6,120 nucleotides of DNA from Clostridia bacterium (lineage in GTDB: Bacteria; Bacillota; Clostridia; Saccharofermentanales; UBA5734): the NCBI GenBank assembly GCA_018056585.1, contig JAGPFK010000102.1:1-6120 (forward strand). Reading direction: 5' to 3'. The position numbers and the translations under genes were made by a program. Shown piece by piece: positions 1-5,828 of this stretch (position 1 is the stretch's first letter; every line of letters starts with the position of its first letter). The notes under the pieces are model-generated. The model had not been told where the DNA came from. It saw only the letters and a list, made by a program, of their open reading frames with translations, and ran no database searches.

Positions 1-1
1 C

Positions 2-538
2 CATGAAGCCGTTCTGTCCGAGGCCGATGATCTCATCGACGCCATAAAGTCAGGTGAACTGCGGCATATCTTTCTTGTCGGAGGCTGTGACGGCGCCAAA
101 GCCGTCCGGAATTACTATACTGAATTCGTCGCTGCAACACCGGCTGATACCCTGATCCTGACACTGGCCTGCGGGAAATACCGATTTAATGATCTGGACT
201 TGGGTCGGATAAAGTCGTGGCCCCGTATAATGGATATGGGACAATGCAACGATGCTTATTCTGCCATCCAGGTTGTTTTCGCACTGGCCAAGGCGCTTGA
301 CAAGGATATCAACAGCCTTCCGTTGACACTGATGCTGTCCTGGTTTGAGCAGAAAGCGATTGGCGTGCTGCTTTCATTGATGTCCCTTGGCTTTAAAAAT
401 ATCATACTTGGCCCTACACTTCCTGCTTTTCTGACCCCGTCTGTCCTTCATGTCTTGTCTCAGCAATACGGTATCAAGCCTGTTGGTCAGACGGCCAGAG
501 ATGATATCAAGATGATTTTGGGTGATGATGATGCATGA
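2..538 (+). CDS. hcp: Hybrid cluster protein (hydroxylamine reductase), C-terminal part
   Basis: This is the last 178 codons of an Hcp whose 5' part lies outside the window; family members are usually about 540-550 residues, so roughly a third is seen. Hcp is a cytoplasmic iron-sulfur enzyme that reduces hydroxylamine in vitro and is linked to NO detoxification and protein S-nitrosylation. The fragment holds five ligands of the hybrid Fe-S-O cluster: Cys29 in GGCDGAK (the persulfide cysteine in known structures), Cys57 in LACGKYRF, Cys82 in MGQCNDAYSA, and Glu116 and Lys118 in WFEQKA. The spacings (28, 25, 34, 2) match those I recall for E. coli Hcp, which supports an intact active site. GPTLPAFLTP near the end is also typical. 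The frame is open from base 2 to the TGA at 536-538. The next gene starts inside its last codons. Class I versus class III cannot be decided without the N-terminus. Confidence 0.96.
   Translation, partial: HEAVLSEADDLIDAIKSGELRHIFLVGGCDGAKAVRNYYTEFVAATPADTLILTLACGKYRFNDLDLGRIKSWPRIMDMGQCNDAYSAIQVVFALAKALDKDINSLPLTLMLSWFEQKAIGVLLSLMSLGFKNIILGPTLPAFLTPSVLHVLSQQYGIKPVGQTARDDIKMILGDDDA
521..526 (+). promoter_or_regulatory. Ribosome binding site within the hcp 3' end
   Basis: GGTGAT matches the 3' half of the canonical AGGAGGTGAT Shine-Dalgarno sequence and lies 4 bases before the ATG at 531. It sits inside hcp coding sequence. It favours 531 over the in-frame upstream GTG (522) and ATGs (525, 528) as the start of the flavoprotein, although the tandem ATGs leave the exact start uncertain. 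Confidence 0.45.
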
Positions 539-1430
539 TGTGATTGTTATCGGTCAGGGTCCGGCCGGCATTTCCGCTGCCATCTACGTCGTCCGTTCCG
601 GCCTGTCGGTTCTGGTTCTGGCGAGGGACAAAGGTTCTCTGGAGAAGGCTGGTAAAATCGAAAATTATTATGGATTCCCAGACCCAATCAGCGGTCTGGA
701 TCTCTTGAAACGAGGCATTGACCAGGCTAGGCGGCTTGGCGTTGAAATCCATGAGGAAGAAGTCACCTCTGTTCACTTTGAAGACCATTTCACCGTTGAA
801 ACAGCGCAGAGTTCTTTTTTAACAAACAGTGTGATCCTGGCCACGGGCATGCCTAGGAAGCGGCCTGGAATACCCGGGCTTTCTGACTTTGAAGGGCGCG
901 GCGTCAGTTATTGTGCAACCTGCGACGGATTTTTCTATAAAAATAAAACAGTTGCAGTAGTGGGTAACGGCGCTTACGCCTTAAAAGAAGCTTCGGAATT
1001 AAAACCGTTTGCCAAGACCATTTACCTGATAACCAATGGTCGCCCTTATGAAGCGCCATTTAAAGATCCGGATCTGGTGATCAGAACGGAGAAAATAGAA
1101 AAATTAGCGGGCGATGATGAAAAGCTTCGTGAGTTGATTCTGTCGACAGGAGAAAGGTTGTCCGTCGATGGTGTTTTTATTGCAGAAGGAACCGCCTCAG
1201 CGCTGGATCTGGCTTTAAAACTCGGCTTGAATCACGACGGGCGCGCCATCCTTGTCAATCAAAAACAGGAGACAAATCTGCCTGGTTTATTTGCGGCGGG
1301 TGATTGTACAGGCGGTTTGATGCAAATCGCTGTCGCCGTTGGTTCAGGAGCTCAGGCAGGAATTTCATCCGCATCATTCGTGCGTGCGTTGAAAGGCCAT
1401 AAGCCACTTCCCAAAGCGCAATGGGGGTAG
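531..1430 (+). CDS. Thioredoxin-reductase-like FAD oxidoreductase without usual NADPH motifs
   Basis: The protein has 299 residues, slightly shorter than the roughly 310-320 of classical bacterial TrxR. An N-terminal FAD Rossmann motif (VIGQGPAGISAA, residues 6-17) is followed by the redox pair CATC (Cys128, Cys131) in SYCATCDGFF and a C-terminal FAD motif, AAGDCTGG, around Asp258. The fold and disulfide-reductase chemistry are therefore clear. In the second nucleotide domain, the usual GGGDSA is replaced by GNGAYA (145-150), and the HRRxxxR segment that grips the NADPH 2'-phosphate is replaced by TNGRPYE (168-174). NADPH use is thus doubtful. Ferredoxin-dependent flavin thioredoxin reductases (FFTR) of clostridia are the best-known TrxR relatives without these motifs and are one possible assignment; a general NAD(P)/FAD oxidoreductase is the alternative. 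It overlaps hcp by 8 bases, so the two are probably co-transcribed and coupled. It may serve thioredoxin or supply a redox partner for Hcp (inference). Alternative starts exist at 522, 525 and 528. Confidence 0.88.
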   Translation: MHDVIVIGQGPAGISAAIYVVRSGLSVLVLARDKGSLEKAGKIENYYGFPDPISGLDLLKRGIDQARRLGVEIHEEEVTSVHFEDHFTVETAQSSFLTNSVILATGMPRKRPGIPGLSDFEGRGVSYCATCDGFFYKNKTVAVVGNGAYALKEASELKPFAKTIYLITNGRPYEAPFKDPDLVIRTEKIEKLAGDDEKLRELILSTGERLSVDGVFIAEGTASALDLALKLGLNHDGRAILVNQKQETNLPGLFAAGDCTGGLMQIAVAVGSGAQAGISSASFVRALKGHKPLPKAQWG

Positions 1431-1465
1431 TTATCCCTGTTTGATTATCGCCGTTCAACAAGAGG

Positions 1466-1494
1466 CTGATATTTATAATAAGCTATGCTATCAT
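1466..1494 (+). promoter_or_regulatory. Candidate sigma-70/sigma-A promoter for the rnf operon
   Basis: CTGATA (1466-1471) and TATCAT (1489-1494) are separated by 17 bases and match the -35 and -10 consensus at 4/6 and 5/6 positions. A perfect TATAAT also occurs at 1474-1479, but no good -35 sits 16-18 bases upstream of it. The 106-base gap at 1431-1536 is the only one in the window large enough for a promoter, and it directly precedes rnfC. AT-rich spacers produce such matches by chance, so this is moderate evidence only. Confidence 0.4.
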
Positions 1495-1495
1495 G

Positions 1496-1514
1496 TTGTG
1501 AAGCAATAAGACAA
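1496..1514 (+). promoter_or_regulatory. Weak Rex-like operator candidate
   Basis: TTGTGAA at 1496-1502 is a full half-site of the Rex consensus (TTGTGAA-N4-TTCACAA). The right arm (AAGACAA, 1508-1514) keeps only the terminal ACAA, and the spacing is one base too long. The site would overlap the start point of a promoter with its -10 at 1489-1494, where a repressor would act. Rex senses NADH/NAD+, which would suit an operon that makes NADH. The imperfect palindrome keeps confidence low. Confidence 0.18.
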
Positions 1515-1522
1515 GGTTTTTC

Positions 1523-1528
1523 AGGAGG
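1523..1528 (+). promoter_or_regulatory. Ribosome binding site of rnfC
   Basis: A perfect AGGAGG ends 8 bases before GTG 1537. It fixes the non-ATG start, and the protein from there begins directly with the conserved N-terminal RnfC segment HFRGGVRP. Confidence 0.85.
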
Positions 1529-1536
1529 TTGTTCGC

Positions 1537-2880
1537 GTGTTTCAGGTTGCTCATTTTAGGGGTGGTGTGCGCCCGCGAGGCAATAAGAACACCAATTTTT
1601 ATCCGACCGTTCGCCTTGATCAGTTCAAAACAGTCCGCATCCCCATGAGTATGCATATTGGTCCTCCGTGTACCTGCGTCGTCAAAAAGGGGGACTTTGT
1701 CAAGGTCGGGGAGCTGATCGGACGCGCGGATGCGCCCATGGCTGTCCCGATTCATTCCAGCGTGTCAGGAACCGTCCAGTCCGTTCACAAGGAAATTGCT
1801 GTTTTTGGCCGCTCTATTGAGGTGGTCGTGATTGAATCAGACGGTTTATATACGATGCATGACAGTATCAGGCCGCCTGCCGTTGCGGATCGGCCTGCTT
1901 TTATTGAAGCTCTGCGTGATTCCGGCCTGGTCGGACTCGGCGGCGCCGGATTCCCAACTTACGTGAAAATGCAGCCGCCTCCCGGTAAGGAACCCGATAC
2001 GCTGATCATCAACGCGGCAGAATGCGAGCCGTATATCACCGCCGATTTCCGTCTTTGCGTCGAACACCCGGATGAAATCATTGACGGCATCATGCAGGTT
2101 ATGAAATACATGAACATCCCGAGGGCTCTGGTTGGAATTGAGGATAATAAGCCCATGGCGGCTGAAGTTTTGAATTATGAACTGATGAAGCTTAAATTGG
2201 CCTATAATCTGGAGCCCAATATCTCAATTGTCCGCATGAAAAGCGTTTACCCGCAGGGAGCGGAAAAAATGGTTATCTATACCCTGACCAAACGAAAAGT
2301 TCCAACGGGCGGACTGCCTCATGATGTCGGCGTTCTCGTCTTAAACGTCGGTACCGTCCGCTTTATCTCCAAGTATTTGAAAACAGGCATCCCCCTGGTT
2401 CGGAAGCGATTGACATTGGATGGCAGCGCCGTGAAAGTCCCGTGTAACATCAATGTGCCCATTGGTGCGCCGATTCCGGATGTCATCGAGGAAGCAGGCG
2501 GCCTGCGGACAGAACCCGGGAAGGTCATCATGGGCGGTTCTATGATGGGTGTTGCCCTTGACCGGCTTGAAGCCGGCGTGATTAAGTACAACAATGCCAT
2601 TTTGGTCTTTGATCAGGATGAAGCGGCTGTTCCGCCGGAAACACAATGTATTCGCTGTGCCCGCTGCGTTAATGTTTGCCCCATGCATTTGATGCCGACG
2701 ATCTTGGATAACATGGCTCGCAATAAGGATGTGGACGGCCTGAATCAATATCATGTTATGGATTGTTTTGAATGCGGCAGCTGTGCTTATGTTTGCCCTG
2801 CCAAACGCTATCTTGTTCAAAGCATTCGCATCGGTAAAAATGATGTACGCGCTGCGCAAGCAAAGGAGGCAAACGGCTGA
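1537..2880 (+). CDS. rnfC: Rnf complex subunit C, NADH-binding FMN/iron-sulfur protein
   Basis: RnfC is the peripheral cytoplasmic subunit where NAD+ is reduced with electrons from the membrane part of the Rnf pump. The 447 residues begin with the RnfC N-terminal domain (HFRGGVRPRGNK; MHIGPPCTCVVKKGDFVKVG, a barrel-sandwich-like segment). The flavin/NADH-binding Rossmann part follows, with GLGGAGFPT (133-141), like the GRGGAGFP motif of NuoF, and NAAECEPY (159-166). Two ferredoxin-type [4Fe-4S] motifs stand at the C-terminus: Cys371/374/377/381 (CIRCARCVNVCP) and Cys410/413/416/420 (CFECGSCAYVCP). All eight cysteines are present, so the protein looks functional. No long C-terminal coiled-coil extension of the E. 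coli RsxC type is present, as is usual in clostridial forms. Translation starts at GTG 1537 behind AGGAGG. The stop codon shares its last base with the ATG of rnfD. It is the first gene of the rnf operon, preceded by a candidate promoter. Confidence 0.97.
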   Translation: MFQVAHFRGGVRPRGNKNTNFYPTVRLDQFKTVRIPMSMHIGPPCTCVVKKGDFVKVGELIGRADAPMAVPIHSSVSGTVQSVHKEIAVFGRSIEVVVIESDGLYTMHDSIRPPAVADRPAFIEALRDSGLVGLGGAGFPTYVKMQPPPGKEPDTLIINAAECEPYITADFRLCVEHPDEIIDGIMQVMKYMNIPRALVGIEDNKPMAAEVLNYELMKLKLAYNLEPNISIVRMKSVYPQGAEKMVIYTLTKRKVPTGGLPHDVGVLVLNVGTVRFISKYLKTGIPLVRKRLTLDGSAVKVPCNINVPIGAPIPDVIEEAGGLRTEPGKVIMGGSMMGVALDRLEAGVIKYNNAILVFDQDEAAVPPETQCIRCARCVNVCPMHLMPTILDNMARNKDVDGLNQYHVMDCFECGSCAYVCPAKRYLVQSIRIGKNDVRAAQAKEANG

Positions 2881-3866
2881 TGATGCTTCAGGTTTCTTCA
2901 TCCCCTCATATTCGAGACGATGTCACCACCACCCGCTTGATGCTAAATGTCATCATTGCTCTGTTGCCGGCTTTGGGTGTTTCCATCTACATGTTTGGCC
3001 TCCGGTCGCTTTTTATTGTCCTTTTAACAACCGGATCAGCCGTTCTTTTTGAATATTTAAGCCGCCTCATCATGAAGCGATACAATTCCATTGGCGATCT
3101 CAGCGCCGTCGTTACAGGGTTGCTTCTGGCTTTTAACCTGCCGCCGACTGTTCCGGTCTGGCTGCCGATCATCGGATCTTTCATAGCCATCGTCATTGTG
3201 AAGCAAATCTTTGGCGGCATTGGTCAAAATTTTCTGAATCCAGCTTTGGCTTCCCGCGTGATTCTCACGCTTTCTTTTCCGTCCGCCATGACACGCTGGG
3301 CCATTCTTGCCGGGCGGGCAGCCGGTCGTGCGATTCAGCCTGGCAGCCCCATCGCCGAAGGAACAGATCTCATCGCCACCGCCACCCCTCTTTACCTGAT
3401 TCAGTCAGGTCAAAGCAACTCTTCAGCCATGCCCAGCTACCTGGATCTGTTTATCGGATTCAAAGGCGGCTGCCTGGGCGAAGTATCCATTTTGGCTTTG
3501 TCGATCGGGATCGTCTATCTTTTGATCCGCAAGGTGATTTCACCCTGGATTCCTTTGACTTATGTGGCCACTGTGGCTGCAATAACGGCGGCTTGTGGCC
3601 AGGATCCCCTTTATCATATTTTATCGGGCGGTCTTGTGCTGGGCTCCTTTTTTATGGCAACAGACTACGTCACAACACCATTAACGCGGCGCGGTAAAAT
3701 TATTTTTGGGATCGGCTGCGGCTTGATTACTGCCTTAATCCGCTTATTCGGCAGTATGACGGAAGGGGTATCCTTTTCCATTTTATTTATGAATATCCTT
3801 ACGCCTCATATCGATCGCTGGACCATTCCGGTCCCCTTTGGAGGTGAGCGCCGTGTCAAATCTTAA
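2880..3866 (+). CDS. rnfD: Rnf complex subunit D, membrane flavoprotein
   Basis: RnfD is an integral membrane subunit related to NqrB. It carries a covalently bound FMN and is thought to form part of the ion path. The 328 residues contain about nine or ten hydrophobic segments; clear early ones lie near residues 21-40, 43-61, 73-87 and 93-110. Family signatures are FNLPPTVPVW, GGIGQNFLNPALASR and ATDYVTTPLTRRGKIIFG. The flavin attachment segment is DLIATATPL, with Thr169 the likely phosphoester site by alignment with SGAT/TSATPL motifs. The N-terminus SSSPHIRDDVTTTRLMLNVI is also typical. AAAGGAGG ends 10 bases before ATG 2880, which overlaps the rnfC stop by one base (TGATG); ATG 2883 is a less well placed alternative. 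Its 3' end overlaps rnfG by 14 bases, so coupled translation is expected. Confidence 0.96.
   Translation: MMLQVSSSPHIRDDVTTTRLMLNVIIALLPALGVSIYMFGLRSLFIVLLTTGSAVLFEYLSRLIMKRYNSIGDLSAVVTGLLLAFNLPPTVPVWLPIIGSFIAIVIVKQIFGGIGQNFLNPALASRVILTLSFPSAMTRWAILAGRAAGRAIQPGSPIAEGTDLIATATPLYLIQSGQSNSSAMPSYLDLFIGFKGGCLGEVSILALSIGIVYLLIRKVISPWIPLTYVATVAAITAACGQDPLYHILSGGLVLGSFFMATDYVTTPLTRRGKIIFGIGCGLITALIRLFGSMTEGVSFSILFMNILTPHIDRWTIPVPFGGERRVKS
3840..3847 (+). promoter_or_regulatory. Ribosome binding site of rnfG inside rnfD
   Basis: GGAGGTGA is an almost complete anti-16S match that ends 5 bases before GTG 3853. It overlaps the in-frame codons TTG 3838 and GTG 3844, so these cannot be the real start. It therefore fixes rnfG at 3853, inside the last codons of rnfD. 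Confidence 0.8.
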
Positions 3867-4425
3867 AATTTTCAGGCCGGCTATCATTTTATGTCTCATT
3901 TGTTTGATTACAACAGGCCTGATCTCCTTGACCTACGAGTTGACACGCGAAGAGCGCGAGCTTCAGGCAGAAAATGCCGCGAATGCTAACCGCCTGGCTC
4001 TTTTCCCAAAAGCTGAGGAATTCCTGCCGATGGATCTGCCAGAGCCTGCTCCTGAGGGCCTCTTGGAAGTTCTGATGGTTAAGGCTTCAGACGGTTCTTT
4101 GCTGGGCTATCTGATTTCTGCCTCTAAGCGCGGTTATGGCGGGCAAGTTCCGGTCATGGTTGCGGTCAGCCCGGATGGCGTTATTCTTGGGGTTCGGGTT
4201 TTGGATAATGATGAAACGCCCGGTTTGGGTAAGAAAGTGGAGCAGAATCAATTCCTTAATCAATTTGTGAATAAATCTGTTCAGAAACCTTTTGCCTTGT
4301 CCATACAAAGTGGGGATTTTCAACCGATTGATGCCATTTCCGGTGCCACGATATCATCCCGGGCCGTCACAGAGGCTGTGAACATGGCTGTACTCGCCTT
4401 TGAACAGATCAAGGAGGGTTCATAA
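3853..4425 (+). CDS. rnfG: Rnf complex subunit G, membrane-anchored covalent FMN protein
   Basis: RnfG is an extracytoplasmic FMN-binding subunit held by one N-terminal helix and related to NqrC. It relays electrons between the RnfA/E centre and RnfD. The 190-residue protein starts MSNLKIFRPA and has one membrane segment at about residues 8-27. The rest is the soluble FMN_bind domain with SKRGYGGQVPV, LDNDETPGLGKK and the attachment motif SGAT (Ser163-Gly164-Ala165-Thr166) in DAISGATISSRAV. Thr166 is the expected covalent FMN site, and all of these motifs are intact. The GTG start at 3853 is chosen from the GGAGGTGA just upstream; longer versions from TTG 3838 or GTG 3844 would begin within that ribosome binding site. 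It overlaps rnfD by 14 bases, and its TAA shares one base with the ATG of rnfE. Confidence 0.95.
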   Translation: MSNLKIFRPAIILCLICLITTGLISLTYELTREERELQAENAANANRLALFPKAEEFLPMDLPEPAPEGLLEVLMVKASDGSLLGYLISASKRGYGGQVPVMVAVSPDGVILGVRVLDNDETPGLGKKVEQNQFLNQFVNKSVQKPFALSIQSGDFQPIDAISGATISSRAVTEAVNMAVLAFEQIKEGS

Positions 4426-5228
4426 TGATGGCAAAAAAACAAGAGATCAGCTTACGCAAAGAATTCCGCAAAGGACTGTTGTTGGAAAATCCGGTCCTTC
4501 GCCTGATTCTGGGGACCTGTCCCACACTGGCGATTACCACCACGGTCGAAAATGGCTTTGGTATGGGCGTCGCTGTTACCTTTGTACTGATGGGTTCAAA
4601 CCTAGCCATTTCACTCTTGCGCCGAGTGATTCCGGATAAGGTCAGGATTCCGGCCTTTATCACCATCATCGCCGGCTTTGTAACCATTGTTCAACTGCTG
4701 ATGCAAGCTTTCGTGCCAGCCTTGAATGAGGCACTTGGCATCTTCATTCCTTTGATCACCGTAAACTGCATCATCCTGGCTCGCGCAGAGATGTTTGCCA
4801 GCAAGAATCCTGTCCTGCCGTCTATTGTGGATGCACTCGGCATGGGGATCGGCTACACAGCAGCTTTGATTCTGATGGGAACCATCCGCGAAGTGATTGG
4901 CAACGGCACTTTTTTAGGCATTGGCCTGCCAGGCTTTCAGGCCGGAGGATACTTCGAGCCCATGCTCGTTTTAATTCTTCCACCCGGCGGTTTTTTTGTC
5001 TACGGATTATTGATCGCATTGGCTCAGCGGCTCTCTGCCCGCGTCAGTAAGGACGATCAGCAAAGTGAGCCGATCTGCGCAGGTTCCATTTCTGATCAAA
5101 CCGCTTGTCTGCTTTGCGGCGCTTGCAGCTTTGGTCATCCTCGTGAAATCTCCAAAACGCAAACTTCGATAAGAGCCAGTGAAAAAGAAGCAGAAGATCA
5201 TGAAAAAGGAAGGGGTGCTCAGACATGA
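4425..5228 (+). CDS. rnfE: Rnf complex subunit E, with a cysteine-containing C-terminal tail
   Basis: RnfE is a six-helix membrane subunit, paralogous to RnfA and inverted relative to it; together the pair binds a [2Fe-2S] cluster in the membrane plane. The core matches the family: ENPVLRLILGTCPTLA with Cys32, VENGFGMGVAV, PDKVRIPAFITIIA, VNCIILARAEMFASKNPV with Cys115, and DALGMGIGYTAALILMG. Cys32 and Cys115 are the expected cluster ligands. The protein has 267 residues, longer than the roughly 200-230 usual for RnfE. The extra part (about 205-267) is hydrophilic and holds four cysteines, Cys218, Cys228, Cys231 and Cys234 (the last three in CLLCGAC), followed by a charged end. AAGGAGGG lies 6 bases before ATG 4425; ATG 4428 is an equally spaced alternative. 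The TGA overlaps the rnfA start as ATGA. Confidence 0.95.
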   Translation: MMAKKQEISLRKEFRKGLLLENPVLRLILGTCPTLAITTTVENGFGMGVAVTFVLMGSNLAISLLRRVIPDKVRIPAFITIIAGFVTIVQLLMQAFVPALNEALGIFIPLITVNCIILARAEMFASKNPVLPSIVDALGMGIGYTAALILMGTIREVIGNGTFLGIGLPGFQAGGYFEPMLVLILPPGGFFVYGLLIALAQRLSARVSKDDQQSEPICAGSISDQTACLLCGACSFGHPREISKTQTSIRASEKEAEDHEKGRGAQT

Positions 5229-5815
5229 AAGATTTACTGATCATTCTTTTCAGCGCCATTCTTGTTGATAATTTCGTTTTAAGCAAATTTCTTGGCATCT
5301 GCCCTTTCTTAGGCGTATCCAAAAATCTAAAGACCGCGATGGGCATGAGCGTGGCTGTTATTTTTGTGATGATCCTTGCGACCGCCATCACCTGGCCGAT
5401 CTTTTATTTCCTTCTTTGGCCCAATGATTTGGGTTATCTCCAGACGGTAATCTTCATTCTTGTCATCGCGGCTCTGGTCCAACTGATTGAAATATTCTTA
5501 AAAAAATCACTGCCTCCTCTGTATCAGGCGTTGGGCATCTACCTGCCCTTGATTACGACAAATTGCGCGATTCTTGGTGTCTGCATTCTTAATATTGATG
5601 AAGGTTATGGATTTGTTGAAGCATTGGTCAACAGTGCCGGCGCCGGACTGGGTTTCATGCTGGCCTTATTCCTGTTTTCCGGTGTTCGCAGCAAAGTCGA
5701 CCATGCGGACGTCCCTGAGTTTTTTAAAGGGCTGCCCATCACACTGATTTCAGCGGCGCTTGTTTCAATCACTTTTTTCGGATTCAAGGGCCTGATTGAA
5801 AAGCTCTTTGGCTAA
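5225..5815 (+). CDS. rnfA: Rnf complex subunit A, membrane [2Fe-2S] subunit
   Basis: RnfA is the six-helix membrane partner of RnfE and shares the intramembrane [2Fe-2S] cluster that carries electrons across the membrane. The 196-residue length is normal for the family. Hallmarks are VDNFVLSKFLGICPFLGVS with Cys26, LKTAMGMSVAVIFVM, YQALGIYLPLITTNCAILGVC with Cys114, and GLGFMLALFLFSGVRSKV. The cluster cysteines are therefore present, with a further Cys120 nearby. AAGGAAGGGG (5206-5215), 9 bases before ATG 5225, provides the ribosome binding site within the 3' end of rnfE. The 4-base ATGA overlap indicates coupled translation, fitting the need for matched amounts of RnfA and RnfE. rnfB follows after 13 bases. 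Confidence 0.97.
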   Translation: MKDLLIILFSAILVDNFVLSKFLGICPFLGVSKNLKTAMGMSVAVIFVMILATAITWPIFYFLLWPNDLGYLQTVIFILVIAALVQLIEIFLKKSLPPLYQALGIYLPLITTNCAILGVCILNIDEGYGFVEALVNSAGAGLGFMLALFLFSGVRSKVDHADVPEFFKGLPITLISAALVSITFFGFKGLIEKLFG

Positions 5816-5828
5816 GCGGGAGGAAGTT

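Noticed and set aside
1420..1445. Possible terminator after the flavoprotein gene (GGG...CCC around the stop codon)
   Set aside because: The stem would be only about three base pairs and no run of T follows, so read-through from hcp into rnf cannot be excluded.
1441..1479. TTGATT (1441-1446) with the perfect TATAAT (1474-1479) as a promoter
   Set aside because: The spacer is 27 bases, too long for a sigma-70-type promoter. TATAAT may still work with a weak -35, but the 1466/1489 pair fits better.
1482..1491. Direct repeat GCTAT-GCTAT
   Set aside because: It is too short to be meaningful and is explained by AT-rich spacer composition.
2341..2901. 186-codon open frame on the minus strand across the end of rnfC
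   Set aside because: It lies opposite rnfC codons for the conserved iron-sulfur motifs and shows no recognisable domain; it is a shadow frame.
2753..3052. 99-codon plus-strand frame across the rnfC/rnfD junction
   Set aside because: It is an alternative reading of two well-supported genes with no family signature.
5044..5391. 115-codon minus-strand frame opposite the rnfE tail and the rnfA start
   Set aside because: It has no domain or good ribosome binding site and conflicts with the clear rnfE/rnfA overlap. The RnfE tail reads through to a normal junction, so the minus frame is not needed to explain this stretch.
1537..5815. Na+-translocating NADH:quinone reductase (Nqr) instead of Rnf
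   Set aside because: RnfC with two C-terminal 4Fe-4S motifs and the RnfB Fe-S domain are specific to Rnf. No NqrA or NqrF type protein is seen.
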